A DNA stretch of 64,000 nt, taken from an uncultured Sulfitobacter sp. (GTDB lineage Bacteria; Pseudomonadota; Alphaproteobacteria; Rhodobacterales; Rhodobacteraceae). The notes beneath the pieces were generated by a model. That model was given only the letters and a program-made list of their open reading frames with translations. It had not been told where the DNA came from and did not search any database. Made by a program: the position numbers and the translations under genes. The DNA lies in NCBI GenBank assembly GCA_937138475.1, contig CAKZPD010000033.1, positions 124,001-188,000 on the forward strand, given 5' to 3'. Shown here one piece after another: positions 30,550-40,418 of this stretch. The stretch's first letter is position 1, and every line of letters begins with the position of its first letter.

Positions 30550-30601
30550 CCAACCCCTCAACCCTGCGGAACACAATGTCCCGGATGCCGTGCAGACGGC
30601 C

Positions 30602-32098
30602 CTAGGCCACGGGCGTAACGTCGCGGGCCAATTGCCAGATACGGTCGATGTCCATGAACCGTTCCAGATGGTCCGCAAGGGCGTCCAGCGTGTCGTCTAT
30701 CTGTGCCTCAAAGGCCAGATCGCTGTGCCCGCCAAGCTGGGTCAGAAACGCGGCCCGAAACGGATCAGACCCGAAAATCCCATGCAGATAACTGCCTTTG
30801 ACCCGACCGGATGACGATTGGGCGCCCTCGGGGCGGCCATTCAACGACAGCCATCCGCGCGCCCGATCCGGGCCGGTGGTTTCGCCCATATGGATCTCAT
30901 AGCCGCGCACGGGGATGTCGCTGTCGGTCATGTGCCCGTCGCACTGCGCAAGCCGCTTGGTTTTTCCAAGCACGGTATCAACATGCAGATGCCCCAGTCC
31001 GGCGGCGCGGCGGGCCGGGCCTTCGATGCCGCTTGGGTCGCTGATGCTTTGGCCCAGCATCTGATATCCGCCACACAGCCCCAAGACATGCCCGCCGCGC
31101 CGGATATGGGCGGCGATGTCGATATCCCATCCGGCGCGGCGCAAATCGGCCAGATCGTCCAATGTCGCCTTGCTGCCAAGCAAAATGATCAGATCCGCGT
31201 CGCCCGGCAGGGGGGTGCCGGGTTGGATCATTCGCACATCGACATCAGGTTCGGCAATCAGCGGGTCAAGATCGTCAAAATTGGCGATACGCGGCAAGAC
31301 CGGAACCGCGACGATTAACCTTTGGCCTTTTGCGCCGGGCAGGGGGGGCGGTGCTGGGCGATGCGGGTGGCTGGGCAGATCCATGGCGTCTTCGGCCGGA
31401 AGGGTCTGCGCGGCGTGAAACCAGGGGATCACCCCCAACGATGGCCAGCCACTGCGGGTGCAGATGTCGTCACGCCCGGCATCAAACAGCCGTAAATCGC
31501 CGCGGAACTTGTTGACCGCAAAGCCGCAGATCATCGCGGCATCGCCAGGGTCCAAGACCGCTTGGGTGCCGATGATCTGGGCAATGACACCGCCGCGATC
31601 AATATCCCCGGTCAAGATCACCGGCACTTGGGCCGCCCGCGCAAAGCCCATGTTGGCAATATCCCCGGCGCGCAGGTTCGTTTCAGCCGGGCTTCCGGCG
31701 CCTTCGACCAGCACCAGATCGCAATCAGCGGCAAGCCGGTGAAAGCTTTGCAAGACCGGTGTCAGCAGCGCGTCCTTACGGCAGCCAAAGGCGGCGGCTT
31801 CTTGGGTGCCGATGTGGCGTCCCTGAAGGATCAGTTGCGCGCTTGTCGCGCTCTGTGGTTTGAGCAAGACCGGGTTCATATCGGTATGGGCTGCAACACC
31901 GGCTGCCCGCGCCTGAAGCGCCTGAGCCCGCCCGATTTCACCGCCCTGCGGGGTGACGGCCGCGTTGTTTGACATGTTTTGCGGCTTGAACGGGCGGACC
32001 CGCAGTCCCCGCCACAGAAAGGCACGGGCCAGACCGGCAACAATCAAGGATTTGCCGACGTTGCTGCCGGTGCCCTGTATCATGATTGCCTTGGCCAT
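30602..32098 (-). CDS. cobQ: Cobyric acid synthase
   Basis: Amidates four side chains of adenosylcobyrinic acid diamide in cobalamin synthesis. 498 residues. The N-terminal ATPase begins [20 protein letters not shown] and includes FKPQNMSNN and VEGAGSPAE; the class I-like glutamine amidotransferase domain has the nucleophile in [11 protein letters not shown] and the His in GSYLHGIFG. No other cob gene is in the window, and no cobalamin riboswitch was seen upstream (32099-32256). Confidence 0.95.
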   Translation of the reverse strand: MAKAIMIQGTGSNVGKSLIVAGLARAFLWRGLRVRPFKPQNMSNNAAVTPQGGEIGRAQALQARAAGVAAHTDMNPVLLKPQSATSAQLILQGRHIGTQEAAAFGCRKDALLTPVLQSFHRLAADCDLVLVEGAGSPAETNLRAGDIANMGFARAAQVPVILTGDIDRGGVIAQIIGTQAVLDPGDAAMICGFAVNKFRGDLRLFDAGRDDICTRSGWPSLGVIPWFHAAQTLPAEDAMDLPSHPHRPAPPPLPGAKGQRLIVAVPVLPRIANFDDLDPLIAEPDVDVRMIQPGTPLPGDADLIILLGSKATLDDLADLRRAGWDIDIAAHIRRGGHVLGLCGGYQMLGQSISDPSGIEGPARRAAGLGHLHVDTVLGKTKRLAQCDGHMTDSDIPVRGYEIHMGETTGPDRARGWLSLNGRPEGAQSSSGRVKGSYLHGIFGSDPFRAAFLTQLGGHSDLAFEAQIDDTLDALADHLERFMDIDRIWQLARDVTPVA

Positions 32099-32178
32099 AC
32101 GCCCCTGCCTGCTGTGCTGCTGCCTTGTGTTTCGGCAATGGATTTGTGGCGGTCAACCCAGTGGCGCCACTGGCCAAG

Positions 32179-32216
32179 AAAAAACGCGTGCCCCTCGATG
32201 GGGGACGCGTTTTTTT
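32179..32216 (-). terminator. Bidirectional-type terminator after the 106-residue gene
   Basis: A6-ACGCGT arm, CCCC/GGGG inner stem, ACGCGT-T6 arm. It lies 40 bp downstream of the stop of the minus-strand gene at 32257-32577 and upstream of cobQ, so cobQ probably has its own promoter. Confidence 0.8.
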
Positions 32217-32256
32217 CGCTGGGTCGCAGGTGATCAGATCACCGCGAAAACCTGGT

Positions 32257-32577
32257 TTACGCCGCTTCGGCCTGTTGGGCCGCGTTGCGACGTTCGCTTT
32301 CTTCGCGCGACAGCGCGACCGAGGTGCGCACCCCTTTGCCGACAAAATCCATCAGGCCGGTGACAACCCGTTCATTGGGGTCGATGCCGGCACAGCTCAG
32401 CACTTCGCGGCCATCACGCGACCGCGCCCAGCGGGCAATCTGCTCTGGTCCATTTCCGTATTTCTTGTCATCGGCAATCGCATCATCCAGCGCTGCCAAC
32501 ACGACGGCGGCAAAAAGCTTCCGTGCGCGGTTGCCTTGTTCATTGTTAAAGGCGGTTCCGTCTACGAAATCCTTCAT
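32257..32577 (-). CDS. Conserved small protein (possibly DUF6280)
   Basis: 106 residues, all helical in appearance: MKDFVDGTAFNNEQGNRARK, LFAAVVLAALDDAIADDKKYG, QIARWARSRDGREVLSCAGIDPNERVV, VRTSVALSREESERRNAA. It is monocistronic, with its own terminator. I have a weak memory of this sequence as a highly conserved roseobacter family (DUF6280) of unknown role; treat that as unverified. No catalytic motif is visible. Confidence 0.8.
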   Translation of the reverse strand: MKDFVDGTAFNNEQGNRARKLFAAVVLAALDDAIADDKKYGNGPEQIARWARSRDGREVLSCAGIDPNERVVTGLMDFVGKGVRTSVALSREESERRNAAQQAEAA

Positions 32578-32816
32578 CTCGTCGTCCTTTCAATTATTAT
32601 TGCTCTTGCGTTTTCGGCGTTGCGGCCCTTATGGACTAAATGATCCGATTCGGATACAGCGATATTGCATAGCCTTTATGCATAATTTGCATGGCTCGGT
32701 GCGGTGTTGTCCGCCCAGTTCTGCCCGTCTGCGCCCGTTTGGTCATCTTGTCTTGGCTTTGATGCAAAGATATAGGGGGCGCGAATATCTTTTCAACTTT
32801 GCCAAGGGTCAACCTG

Positions 32817-33380
32817 ATGCCAAAAATCAACGGAAACGAGATACGCCCCGGAAATGTTCTGGAGCACAACGGAGGGCTTTGGGCCGCAGTCAAGGTGGAC
32901 CACGTCAAACCCGGTAAAGGCGGCGCCTTTGCGCAGGTCGAAATGCGCAACCTGCGCAATGGCTCCAAGTTGAACGAACGCTTTCGCAGTGCCGACAAAG
33001 TGGAACGCGTGCGGCTTGAACAAAAAGACCAGCAGTTTTTGTATGAAGACGATGGAAATCTGATCGTCATGGATACAGACACCTATGAGCAAGTGCAGCT
33101 TTCGGCCGATTTGCTGGGTGATACCCGCCCATTCCTGCAAGATGGCATGATGATCGTGGTGGAATATTACGACGCCGAGGCGCTGAACGCGCGTCTGCCG
33201 CAAAAGGTGGTCTGCAAAATCGTTGAGACAGAGCCGGTCGTCAAAGGCCAGACCGCAGCCAATTCTTTCAAACCGGCCATTTTGGAAAATGGTGTCAAGG
33301 TCATGGTGCCGCCCTTTGTCGGCCCCGATGAGGATATCGTCGTCAATACCGAGACGATGGAATACACCGAACGGGCGTGA
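32817..33380 (+). CDS. efp: Elongation factor P
   Basis: 187 residues, the canonical length. EF-P relieves ribosome stalling at polyproline. [13 protein letters not shown] places Lys34 at the tip of domain I, the residue beta-lysylated by EpmA in many bacteria; no epmA or epmB gene is in the window. The C-terminal [27 protein letters not shown] is the family signature. The ATG at 32817 gives the standard N-terminus. Its own terminator follows. Confidence 0.97.
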   Translation: MPKINGNEIRPGNVLEHNGGLWAAVKVDHVKPGKGGAFAQVEMRNLRNGSKLNERFRSADKVERVRLEQKDQQFLYEDDGNLIVMDTDTYEQVQLSADLLGDTRPFLQDGMMIVVEYYDAEALNARLPQKVVCKIVETEPVVKGQTAANSFKPAILENGVKVMVPPFVGPDEDIVVNTETMEYTERA

Positions 33381-33420
33381 TCCAAAGGACGCAGGGCTTT
33401 GCCCTGCGACGCCAAGCTGG

Positions 33421-33456
33421 AAAATGGCGGGTGACCTTGCGGTCACCCGCCATTTT
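33421..33456 (+). terminator. Terminator after efp
   Basis: Perfect 16-bp stem AAAATGGCGGGTGACC / GGTCACCCGCCATTTT with loop TTGC, 40 bp after the efp stop. The A/T ends make it usable in both directions. 33457-33562 is intergenic. Confidence 0.85.
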
Positions 33457-33562
33457 CATTTGGTCGCGCTTGGCTGCGACGGGCAGGGCAGCCTTGGGGC
33501 ACTGGGGCTTGCCGGCCTTGTGGGGAGATAGGGCGCCGCCTTTGGGCCGCGCAGGGCCTGCT

Positions 33563-34309
33563 TTATTCGATCAAGGTGACGCGGGCGTCTTGGGCGGTCA
33601 TGCCATCGCCGCAGCGATCAAAACGCACATAGGCCAAAGCCTGATCGCCGGCGCGGCTGTGCAGTATCCCGACGCTCTTGCCATTTCGGACAATCTCTGT
33701 GCCCTCGGGGGCGGATCCGCTGAGGTGAACGCGGGCCAGCCCCTTGCGCAGGTCGGTCTTGTGTTTCATCCGGGCTGTGACCTCTTGCCCGACATAGCAG
33801 CCTTTGCGGAAATCGACGCCGTTGAGGCGTTCGAACCCGTGTTCCAGAATAAAGCTGTCTGGGCCCAGCTCGTGATCTGCGGCGGGGATGGCGTGGGTGA
33901 CGCGCAGCGCGGTCCAGTCGGTGGTATCATCTGTGGCGGGCTGGGTGCTGCGATAGGCCCGCCAGCCCAAGCCCGCATGGCGCGGGTCGCTGTGGCCATC
34001 GGCGGGGATCTGGGGCCCAAGGCCGCGATGCAGATAAAGCGCCGTCTGGGTTATCGCCACGTCGGCGCGCAGCTTATACATGGCAAGCCGCTGCGCCAGC
34101 GCCGCGCTTTGGCTTTGGGCCACATCCAGCAAAATATCATCCCCATCCCGCAGCATGAAAAAATCGGCTATGTATTTGCCCTGCGGGGTCAAAAGCGCCG
34201 CATAGACCAATCCGCCCTGATCCAGCTTGCGCAGATCATTTGTGACCAGTCCTTGCAAAAAGTCGTTGGTATCTTTGCCGCTGCAACGCAGGATGTGACG
34301 CTCAGACAT
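33563..34309 (-). CDS. YgfZ/GcvT-domain folate-binding protein
   Basis: 248 residues from the ATG at 34309. Aminomethyltransferase-like fold with the YgfZ signature GVDFRKGCYVGQEVTARMKHK and the N-terminal ILRCSGKDTNDFLQGLVTNDL. YgfZ supports assembly or repair of iron-sulfur enzymes with folate. The longer ORF to 34492 overlaps the divergent glycosyltransferase gene and is rejected as a start. 67 bp separate the two starts. Confidence 0.92.
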   Translation of the reverse strand: MSERHILRCSGKDTNDFLQGLVTNDLRKLDQGGLVYAALLTPQGKYIADFFMLRDGDDILLDVAQSQSAALAQRLAMYKLRADVAITQTALYLHRGLGPQIPADGHSDPRHAGLGWRAYRSTQPATDDTTDWTALRVTHAIPAADHELGPDSFILEHGFERLNGVDFRKGCYVGQEVTARMKHKTDLRKGLARVHLSGSAPEGTEIVRNGKSVGILHSRAGDQALAYVRFDRCGDGMTAQDARVTLIE

Positions 34310-34376
34310 TCCGGGCTCCTCTTTCGGGGTTAACTGGCATATAGGACGAGCCGTCGCCAATAGCAAAGAGAGCCTG

Positions 34377-35051
34377 ATGCGCGCCCCAATTTCTGTAGTG
34401 ATTCCCACCCTTGAGGCGGCGGCAACCTTGCCCGCCACGCTGGCCACCCTTGTTGAGGCGCTGGAGGGCGGCCTGATCCGCGAGGTGATCATCTGTGATG
34501 GCGGGTCTGGTGACGCGACGCTTGAGATCGCGGAAAAATGGGGGTGCGAGACCCAGATTATGCCGCCTTCGCGCGGGGGGCAGCTTAGGCATGGGTGTCA
34601 ATGTGCCCAAGGGGATTGGCTGTTGATCCTGCATGCCGACAGCCAGCTTGACCCAGGCTGGAGCAGCGCCGCCCGGCACCATTTGCGCAGCGGGTGTGCC
34701 GGATGGTTTCATCTGGCGTTTGACGCTGGGGGGATGGCGGGGCGAATGGTTGCCGCATGGGCCAACCTGCGCAGCCATATGGGGCTGCCCTATGGCGATC
34801 AGGGGTTGCTGCTGCCCCGTGCCGTTTATCACCAGGTTGGGGGATATACCGATATCCCATTGTTTGAGGATGTGGCGCTGGTGCGGGCTTTGCGCGGGCG
34901 GTTGGCCCCGGTTGGCGCGGGGATCACCACCAGCGCGGCCAAATATCAACGTCAGGGGTGGCTGCGGCGCGGCCTGCGTAACCTGATAACCCTGGCGGGA
35001 TACGCCGCGGGGCTGTCACCGGGCAAATTGGCCGCATTTTATCGGCGCTAA
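34377..35051 (+). CDS. Family 2 glycosyltransferase
   Basis: 224 residues, GT-A fold: ISVVIPTLEAAATLPATLATL at the start, IREVIICDGGSGDATLEIAEKWG, the DxD-type LILHADSQL and the acceptor region LFEDVALVRALRGR. The size and ending fit the short family-2 enzymes of the TIGR04283 type. Substrate unknown. Its stop overlaps the stop of the convergent ABC exporter. Confidence 0.85.
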   Translation: MRAPISVVIPTLEAAATLPATLATLVEALEGGLIREVIICDGGSGDATLEIAEKWGCETQIMPPSRGGQLRHGCQCAQGDWLLILHADSQLDPGWSSAARHHLRSGCAGWFHLAFDAGGMAGRMVAAWANLRSHMGLPYGDQGLLLPRAVYHQVGGYTDIPLFEDVALVRALRGRLAPVGAGITTSAAKYQRQGWLRRGLRNLITLAGYAAGLSPGKLAAFYRR

Positions 35052-36907
35052 AGACCGCCAAACAGGCGAAAGCCCAGGCGCTGCCAGATGCTTTGCGGGG
35101 CGTTTTCGCGGTCTTGCCCCTTGGGTTCGGGGGCATTTTGCCCCTTGTCCAGAACGGTTTTGCCGTCTTGAAACTGAAGCCGGTAAAGATCGGCATAGAT
35201 GCCGCCCCGGTCCAGCAATTCCTGATGGGTGCCCTGATCGACCGCGCGCCCGCGATCCATGACAACGATCTTGTCAGCGCCGCGAATGGTCGACAGCCGG
35301 TGGGCAATGACCAGGGTCGTGCGCCCGGCCGCCAACCGATCCAGCGCGGTTTGCACAACCTGTTCGGATTGCGCATCCAGCGCCGAGGTCGCCTCGTCCA
35401 GCAGCAAGATCGGCGTGTCCCGCAGCAGCGCCCGCGCGATCACCACGCGCTGACGTTGCCCCCCCGAAAGCGCAGAGCCCCTTGGCCCGACGGGCGTGTC
35501 CAGCCCCATGGGCAGCTTGGCCAGAAAATCGCTGACATGCGCATCATCGAGAACCTGGCGCAGCTGTGCGTCGGTGACATCGGTGCGGCCCAGCAAGATA
35601 TTCTCGCGCAGGGTTTCATCAAACAAAAGCGCCTCTTGTGTCACAACCGAGAAAAGCCCCCGCAGATCATCCAGCGCCATTTCATTGGTGCGCGTATCCC
35701 CGATCATCACTGTGCCTGAATTTGGATCAACAAGCCGCGTCAACAAGTTGAAAATGGTTGATTTACCTGCCCCGGATGCACCGACAAGGGCGGTGGTTTT
35801 CCCGGCCTCGGCGCTGAGGCTGAGATCATTCAGAACCTGTGCCTCGCCATAGGCGAGCCGGACGTTTTGCAAGGTGATGGGCTGGGCGCCCTGGGGGGCG
35901 GGTTTGGGCTGGGCCGGGGAATGCAGGCGCACCGGCGCGTCCATCAATTCCTTGATGCGTTCGATGGCGGCGGCGGCGATCTGCCAAAGGCCGCTGATCG
36001 CACCCAGGCGCCGCAGCGGATCAAAGGCAAACCCCATCGCGGTGAAAAATGTCATGAACTGGCCGATGGTCTTCTCGCCCGCGATGATCTCGGACCCGCC
36101 GTATAGGATCACCGCCATGAACCCTACGCCTGACATGATGTCGATCATCGCCGGGATGGCGGCGGCGCCAAAGGCGGTGCGGACCTGTGTGCGCACGAAC
36201 CGCTGGGTCAAATTGCGATACTGGCGGGATTGATATTGCTCCAGCGCGTTCAGTTTGATCTGAACAATGCCGTGAAACACCTCGTCCAGCCGGGTGGCAA
36301 GCGTCGCCCCCAGATCGCGCGCCTCGCGCGAGCGGTCGCGGACAAAGCGCTGCGCCACAGCCGCCGGAAGCACCATAAGCGGGATGCCGATACAAGCCAG
36401 CGCCGCCCAAACCGGATCGACATTGATGGCCACGCCAATCAACACCACCAGGCCAATCGCGTCGCGCCCTGCGCCGGTGATCACCGCACGCCAGACATCG
36501 CCGACCGCGTTGACATCGGTTTGCACCCGTTCGATCAGAAATCCCGGCGGGTGGGCCTGATGAAATCCGCCGTCCTGTTTCATCATTTGATCCAGCAGAT
36601 CTATGCGCAAGCTGGCCGCTGATTTTTGCGCCACGCGCGTCAACAGCACCTTTTGAACAACACCCGACACGGCGCGCACGGCAAAGATTGCGATCAGCAC
36701 AAATCCAACAACAAACAGCATTGAGCGCTGTCCCGCCACAAAGACCTGATCAAACATTGGCTGCATCAAATAGGCCAGGGCGCCCAGCATCGACCCTTCG
36801 AGCACCATAAAGATGACAGCCACCCCAAGCGTGCCAAGATGCGGTTTAAGATAGGACCGAAACAGCCAGCGCAACAGATGGCTTGATGAATACTGGGTCT
36901 TCGTCAT
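35048..36907 (-). CDS. ABC exporter, fused membrane and ATPase domains
   Basis: 619 residues from the ATG at 36907 (MTKTQYSSSHLL). About six membrane helices in residues 20-310 form a type IV ABC exporter domain. The nucleotide-binding domain has Walker A VGASGAGKST, signature LSGGQRQRV, Walker B ILLLDEATSALD and the H-loop IAHRLSTI. It is MsbA-like in layout, but the substrate (lipid A, drug or peptide) is not readable. The next gene upstream is divergent. Confidence 0.9.
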   Translation of the reverse strand: MTKTQYSSSHLLRWLFRSYLKPHLGTLGVAVIFMVLEGSMLGALAYLMQPMFDQVFVAGQRSMLFVVGFVLIAIFAVRAVSGVVQKVLLTRVAQKSAASLRIDLLDQMMKQDGGFHQAHPPGFLIERVQTDVNAVGDVWRAVITGAGRDAIGLVVLIGVAINVDPVWAALACIGIPLMVLPAAVAQRFVRDRSREARDLGATLATRLDEVFHGIVQIKLNALEQYQSRQYRNLTQRFVRTQVRTAFGAAAIPAMIDIMSGVGFMAVILYGGSEIIAGEKTIGQFMTFFTAMGFAFDPLRRLGAISGLWQIAAAAIERIKELMDAPVRLHSPAQPKPAPQGAQPITLQNVRLAYGEAQVLNDLSLSAEAGKTTALVGASGAGKSTIFNLLTRLVDPNSGTVMIGDTRTNEMALDDLRGLFSVVTQEALLFDETLRENILLGRTDVTDAQLRQVLDDAHVSDFLAKLPMGLDTPVGPRGSALSGGQRQRVVIARALLRDTPILLLDEATSALDAQSEQVVQTALDRLAAGRTTLVIAHRLSTIRGADKIVVMDRGRAVDQGTHQELLDRGGIYADLYRLQFQDGKTVLDKGQNAPEPKGQDRENAPQSIWQRLGFRLFGGL

Positions 36908-37045
36908 GCAGTCGCCTTTGTGTTGCGCGCGGGTCGGACCTTGGGTGTATGCGCAAAGCTCCTCAAAGTGCAAGCGTCGGGCAATATTGACCTGACGCGC
37001 CCGGCAGGTAGTGTGACGCCAAAGCAATCATCCAAGGCCCAAGAT

Positions 37046-38254
37046 ATGACCGCGAAACCGAACCTTTCTTCTGGCCGCAGCTATTTGGCGATTCCCGGCC
37101 CGTCGGTCATGCCCGATGCGGTGTTGCGCGCGATGCACCGCGCGGCGCCAAATATCTATGCGGGCGAGCTGCCTGACATGATGCCCAAGCTGGTGCAGGA
37201 TTTGCGGCGTGTTGCAGGCACGGCGGACAATGTGGCGATGTATATCGGCAATGGTCACGCAACCTGGGAGGCGGCGCTGGCCAATGTGATCACACCGGGG
37301 GATCAGGTGTTGGTGGCCTCAACCGGGCGCTTTGCCCATGGCTGGGCAGAGACCGCGCGGGCGCTTGGCGCATCGGTGCAGATGATTGAATTTGGGATGC
37401 ACGCCCCCCTGGACCCCGATCAGATTGAAACCGCGCTGCGCGCTGATACAGACGGGCGGATCAAGGCAGTGATGGCGGTTCATGTCGATACATCCACATC
37501 AATAAAAAGTAATATCAAAGATTTACGCGGCGCAATTGATGCGGCTGGCCACCCGGCGCTGTTGATGGTGGATTGCATTGCCTCGCTTGGGTGTGACCCG
37601 TTCTTGATGGATGATTGGGGCGTTGATGTCATGGTCGCGGCCAGCCAAAAGGGGTTGATGGTGCCTCCCGGCATGGGGTTTGTGTTTTTCAGCGACAAAG
37701 CCGCCCGGCACCGGGCCGCGCGCGTCGGGGTCAGCCCGTATTGGGATTGGGCGCCGCGGGCGGCACCCGGCGAATTCTATCAGTATTGGTGTGGCACGGC
37801 GCCGACCCATCATCTTTATGGGCTGCGTGCGGCGTTGGACATGATCCATGACGAAGGTCTGACACAGGTCTGGGCGCGCCACGCCCGCCTGGCCGAGGCC
37901 GTGTGGGCCGCCTGCGAAAGCTGGCAAGAGGGAGGCGCGCTGAACCTGAATGTGCCGAACCGCGCCCACCGCAGCGCCGCAGTCACAGCGCTGTCGATGG
38001 CGCCGCCAATGGCCACGCGGCTGCGCAACTGGACGGAACGCAAGCTGGGCCTGACCCTGGGGATCGGGCTGGGCATGGCACCGCCCGATGATCCGGCCTG
38101 GCACGGGTTTTTCCGATTGGGCCACATGGGGCATGTCAACGGCCATATGATTCTTGGCCTGATCGGCGGAATAGAGGCCGGGATGACTGCGCTGGCCGTG
38201 CCGCATGGCGGCAAGGGCACAGCCGCGGCGGCAACGGTGATCGCCGGGGTGTAA
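37046..38254 (+). CDS. Class V aminotransferase (alanine/serine-glyoxylate type)
   Basis: 402 residues from the ATG at 37046. PLP enzyme with LLMVDCIASLGCDPFLMDDWGVDVMVAASQKGLMVPPG, where the Lys of SQKG binds PLP. The N-terminal IPGPSVMPDAVLRAM is typical of alanine-glyoxylate and serine-glyoxylate aminotransferases, used in C1 and glyoxylate metabolism and in photorespiration-type salvage. Substrate choice is inferred from family resemblance only. Confidence 0.88.
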   Translation: MTAKPNLSSGRSYLAIPGPSVMPDAVLRAMHRAAPNIYAGELPDMMPKLVQDLRRVAGTADNVAMYIGNGHATWEAALANVITPGDQVLVASTGRFAHGWAETARALGASVQMIEFGMHAPLDPDQIETALRADTDGRIKAVMAVHVDTSTSIKSNIKDLRGAIDAAGHPALLMVDCIASLGCDPFLMDDWGVDVMVAASQKGLMVPPGMGFVFFSDKAARHRAARVGVSPYWDWAPRAAPGEFYQYWCGTAPTHHLYGLRAALDMIHDEGLTQVWARHARLAEAVWAACESWQEGGALNLNVPNRAHRSAAVTALSMAPPMATRLRNWTERKLGLTLGIGLGMAPPDDPAWHGFFRLGHMGHVNGHMILGLIGGIEAGMTALAVPHGGKGTAAAATVIAGV

Positions 38255-38307
38255 CCGGCGGCCATGCGGGCGGCGCGGTCGGTGGCCAAGACGCGCCGGC
38301 GCGGGGC

Positions 38308-39414
38308 CTAGGCCATGGCCTGGGCCTGGCGGATTGCCGATGGCAAAGCCGCTGCAAACAGATCCAGATCGTGATCGGGGCCACAGCTGACACGGATGCA
38401 GCGATTTTGCGGGGTGCTGAAGGGCATACGCACAAAAATTCCCTGCGCGATCAGCCCGTTCAAGACCGCCTGGGCAAACGCGCCGTCTTTTCCGCAATCG
38501 ATGGTTACGAAATTGGTGGCCGAGGGCAGGGCGCGCAGACCGTTTTGCGACGCGATCGCGGCGATCCTGGCGCGGGCTGTTGCGATCTTGGCGTTGGTTT
38601 TCGTCAGCCAGTCTTGGTCTTGCAGGGCGGCCAAGGCCCCGGCCAGGGCGGCGCGGTTCATGCCAAAGTGGTTGCGCACCTTGTTGAAGGCGGCAATCAG
38701 GTCGCGATGCCCTATGGCATAGCCGACCCGCGCGCCGGCCAATCCATAAGCCTTTGAAAATGTGCGCATTCGAATAACCCGCGGGTCATCGGCAGACACG
38801 GGCAGCTGGGTGCCCTTGGGGGCGCATTCGACATAGGCCTCGTCGCAGATCAGCAAGCAGCCCTGGGGCAGGTGATCAAGCGCACGCAGCAAATCGGCGC
38901 CGCTGTGATGGCTTCCCATCGGGTTGTCGGGATTGGCCAGATAGACCAGCTTGGCGTCCACGCGCGCCGCCAGATCAAAAAGCGCGGCGGGGTCTTCGTG
39001 GTCGCCGCGATAGGGGGCTTTGTGCAATTGCCCGCCAAATCCGGTGACGTGATAGTTAAACGTCGGATAGGCCCCATCCGAGGTCACAACATGATCGCCA
39101 GGCCCAATGAACAGGCGCACCAGATAGCCCAAAAGCCCGTCGATGCCCTCGCCGATCATAAGGTGGGCGGGGCTGGTGCCGTGATGGTGCGCCAGAGCGC
39201 TGCGCAGCTCGTGATGTTCGGGATCGGCATACATCCAGCTTGCGGCGCTGCACATGGCCTGCACCGCGTGGGGGGAGGGGCCAAAGATATTTTCATTCGC
39301 GCCCAGACGGGTTTTGAACGGGCGGCCTTGCGTGCGCTCTTGGGTTTCGGGGCCGACAAAGGGCACCGTGGCGGGCAAAGATTGGCACAGCGGGGTAAAG
39401 CGAAATTGGGTCAT
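38308..39414 (-). CDS. HisC-like class I/II aminotransferase
   Basis: 368 residues, PLP-dependent. RLGANENIFGPSPHAVQAM is the histidinol-phosphate aminotransferase-like N-terminus, YLANPDNPMGSHH and CDEAYVEC build the PLP pocket, and RTFSKAYGLAGARVGYAIG carries the catalytic Lys. It may be HisC or an aromatic aminotransferase; no other his gene is next to it. Confidence 0.87.
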   Translation of the reverse strand: MTQFRFTPLCQSLPATVPFVGPETQERTQGRPFKTRLGANENIFGPSPHAVQAMCSAASWMYADPEHHELRSALAHHHGTSPAHLMIGEGIDGLLGYLVRLFIGPGDHVVTSDGAYPTFNYHVTGFGGQLHKAPYRGDHEDPAALFDLAARVDAKLVYLANPDNPMGSHHSGADLLRALDHLPQGCLLICDEAYVECAPKGTQLPVSADDPRVIRMRTFSKAYGLAGARVGYAIGHRDLIAAFNKVRNHFGMNRAALAGALAALQDQDWLTKTNAKIATARARIAAIASQNGLRALPSATNFVTIDCGKDGAFAQAVLNGLIAQGIFVRMPFSTPQNRCIRVSCGPDHDLDLFAAALPSAIRQAQAMA

Positions 39415-39532
39415 GGCCGCAGATAACCGCAGCGCCGGCCGTTGGGCAAGCGGATTGCCGCAACGTCTTGCTGGTCATGGGGGCACTGCGGGGGTTTAAT
39501 GCGGCAACGCCAAACAACCGGAGGGGCAAAAG

Positions 39533-40321
39533 ATGCAACGGGTCAAAGTCGAGATTTCCGATCACATCGCGCAGGTTACGCTGACCCGTGCTGACAAGAG
39601 GAATGCCGTTGATCAGGCGATGGTTGACGCGGTGATTGACGCGGCGGCCCAGGTGGCCCAGTCGGATGCGCGGGTTGTGGTTCTGGCCGGCGATGGCCCG
39701 TGCTTTTGCGCCGGGATTGATCTGGGGGCCTTTGGGGCGATGGTCGGCAAGGATCCGGTTGAAACGATCATGCCCCGCACGCATGGCATGGGCCGCACCA
39801 ATCAATGGCAGGAAATGGTTCTGGCCTGGACCCGGCTTGAGATCCCGGTGATCGCGGCGCTGCATGGGCCGGTGTTCGGCGCCGGGCTGCAACTGGCGCT
39901 GGGGGCCGATATTCGTATTGCGGGCCATGATGCGCAGCTTGCGGTGATGGAAATGAAATGGGGGCTGGTTCCCGATATGGGCGGGATGGTGCTGTTGCCC
40001 AAGCTGGTGGGATCGGACGTGCTGCGGCTGTTGACCTATACGGCTGAGCCGGTGACGGCGCAGGCGGCGCTTGAATGGGGGCTGGTGACGCGGATCGAGG
40101 CCGATCCCAAGGCGGCGGCCATGGCGTTGGCGGCCCAGATTGCCGGCAAAAGCCCAAAGGCCATACGGGCGGCGAAACGTTTGATTGATCTGGCGGAGCA
40201 GGCCGGCGCCGAAGAGGTATTGTTGGCCGAATCGCGGGAACAGGCGGCATTGATAGGGCAACCCGAACAGTTGGAAGTGGTCGCGGCGCATTTCGCCAAA
40301 AGGCCAGCGGTTTTCCAGTAA
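39533..40321 (+). CDS. Crotonase/enoyl-CoA hydratase family protein
   Basis: 262 residues. QVTLTRADKRNAVDQAM, VVVLAGDGPCFCAGIDLGAFG and LHGPVFGAGLQLALGADIRIA form the crotonase fold and oxyanion hole; MEMKWGLVPDMGGM covers the usual catalytic region. GGAGG (39521-39525) is the ribosome binding site. Not closely similar to the other crotonase at 23157. Substrate unknown. It ends at a copy of the interspersed repeat. Confidence 0.88.
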   Translation: MQRVKVEISDHIAQVTLTRADKRNAVDQAMVDAVIDAAAQVAQSDARVVVLAGDGPCFCAGIDLGAFGAMVGKDPVETIMPRTHGMGRTNQWQEMVLAWTRLEIPVIAALHGPVFGAGLQLALGADIRIAGHDAQLAVMEMKWGLVPDMGGMVLLPKLVGSDVLRLLTYTAEPVTAQAALEWGLVTRIEADPKAAAMALAAQIAGKSPKAIRAAKRLIDLAEQAGAEEVLLAESREQAALIGQPEQLEVVAAHFAKRPAVFQ

Positions 40322-40346
40322 TCGCCAGAGGCAGCGCGCGGGTAAA

Positions 40347-40387
40347 GTGCGGGAGCCTCCGGCGGGGATATTTAAGAACAAAAGAAA
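40347..40387 (+). repeat. Interspersed 3'-end repeat, copy E
   Basis: Same core and tail as copies A to C (one extra A in the tail: AAAAGAAAG). It begins 28 bp after the crotonase stop in its orientation and lies between it and the convergent valS. Confidence 0.9.
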
Positions 40388-40418
40388 GCGGCGAGTGGGG
40401 GGAACGCCCCCCATCCGC

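Noticed and set aside
32099..32256. Cobalamin riboswitch upstream of cobQ
   Set aside because: The gap is too short and mostly filled by the terminator at 32179-32216; no B12-box-like sequence was seen.
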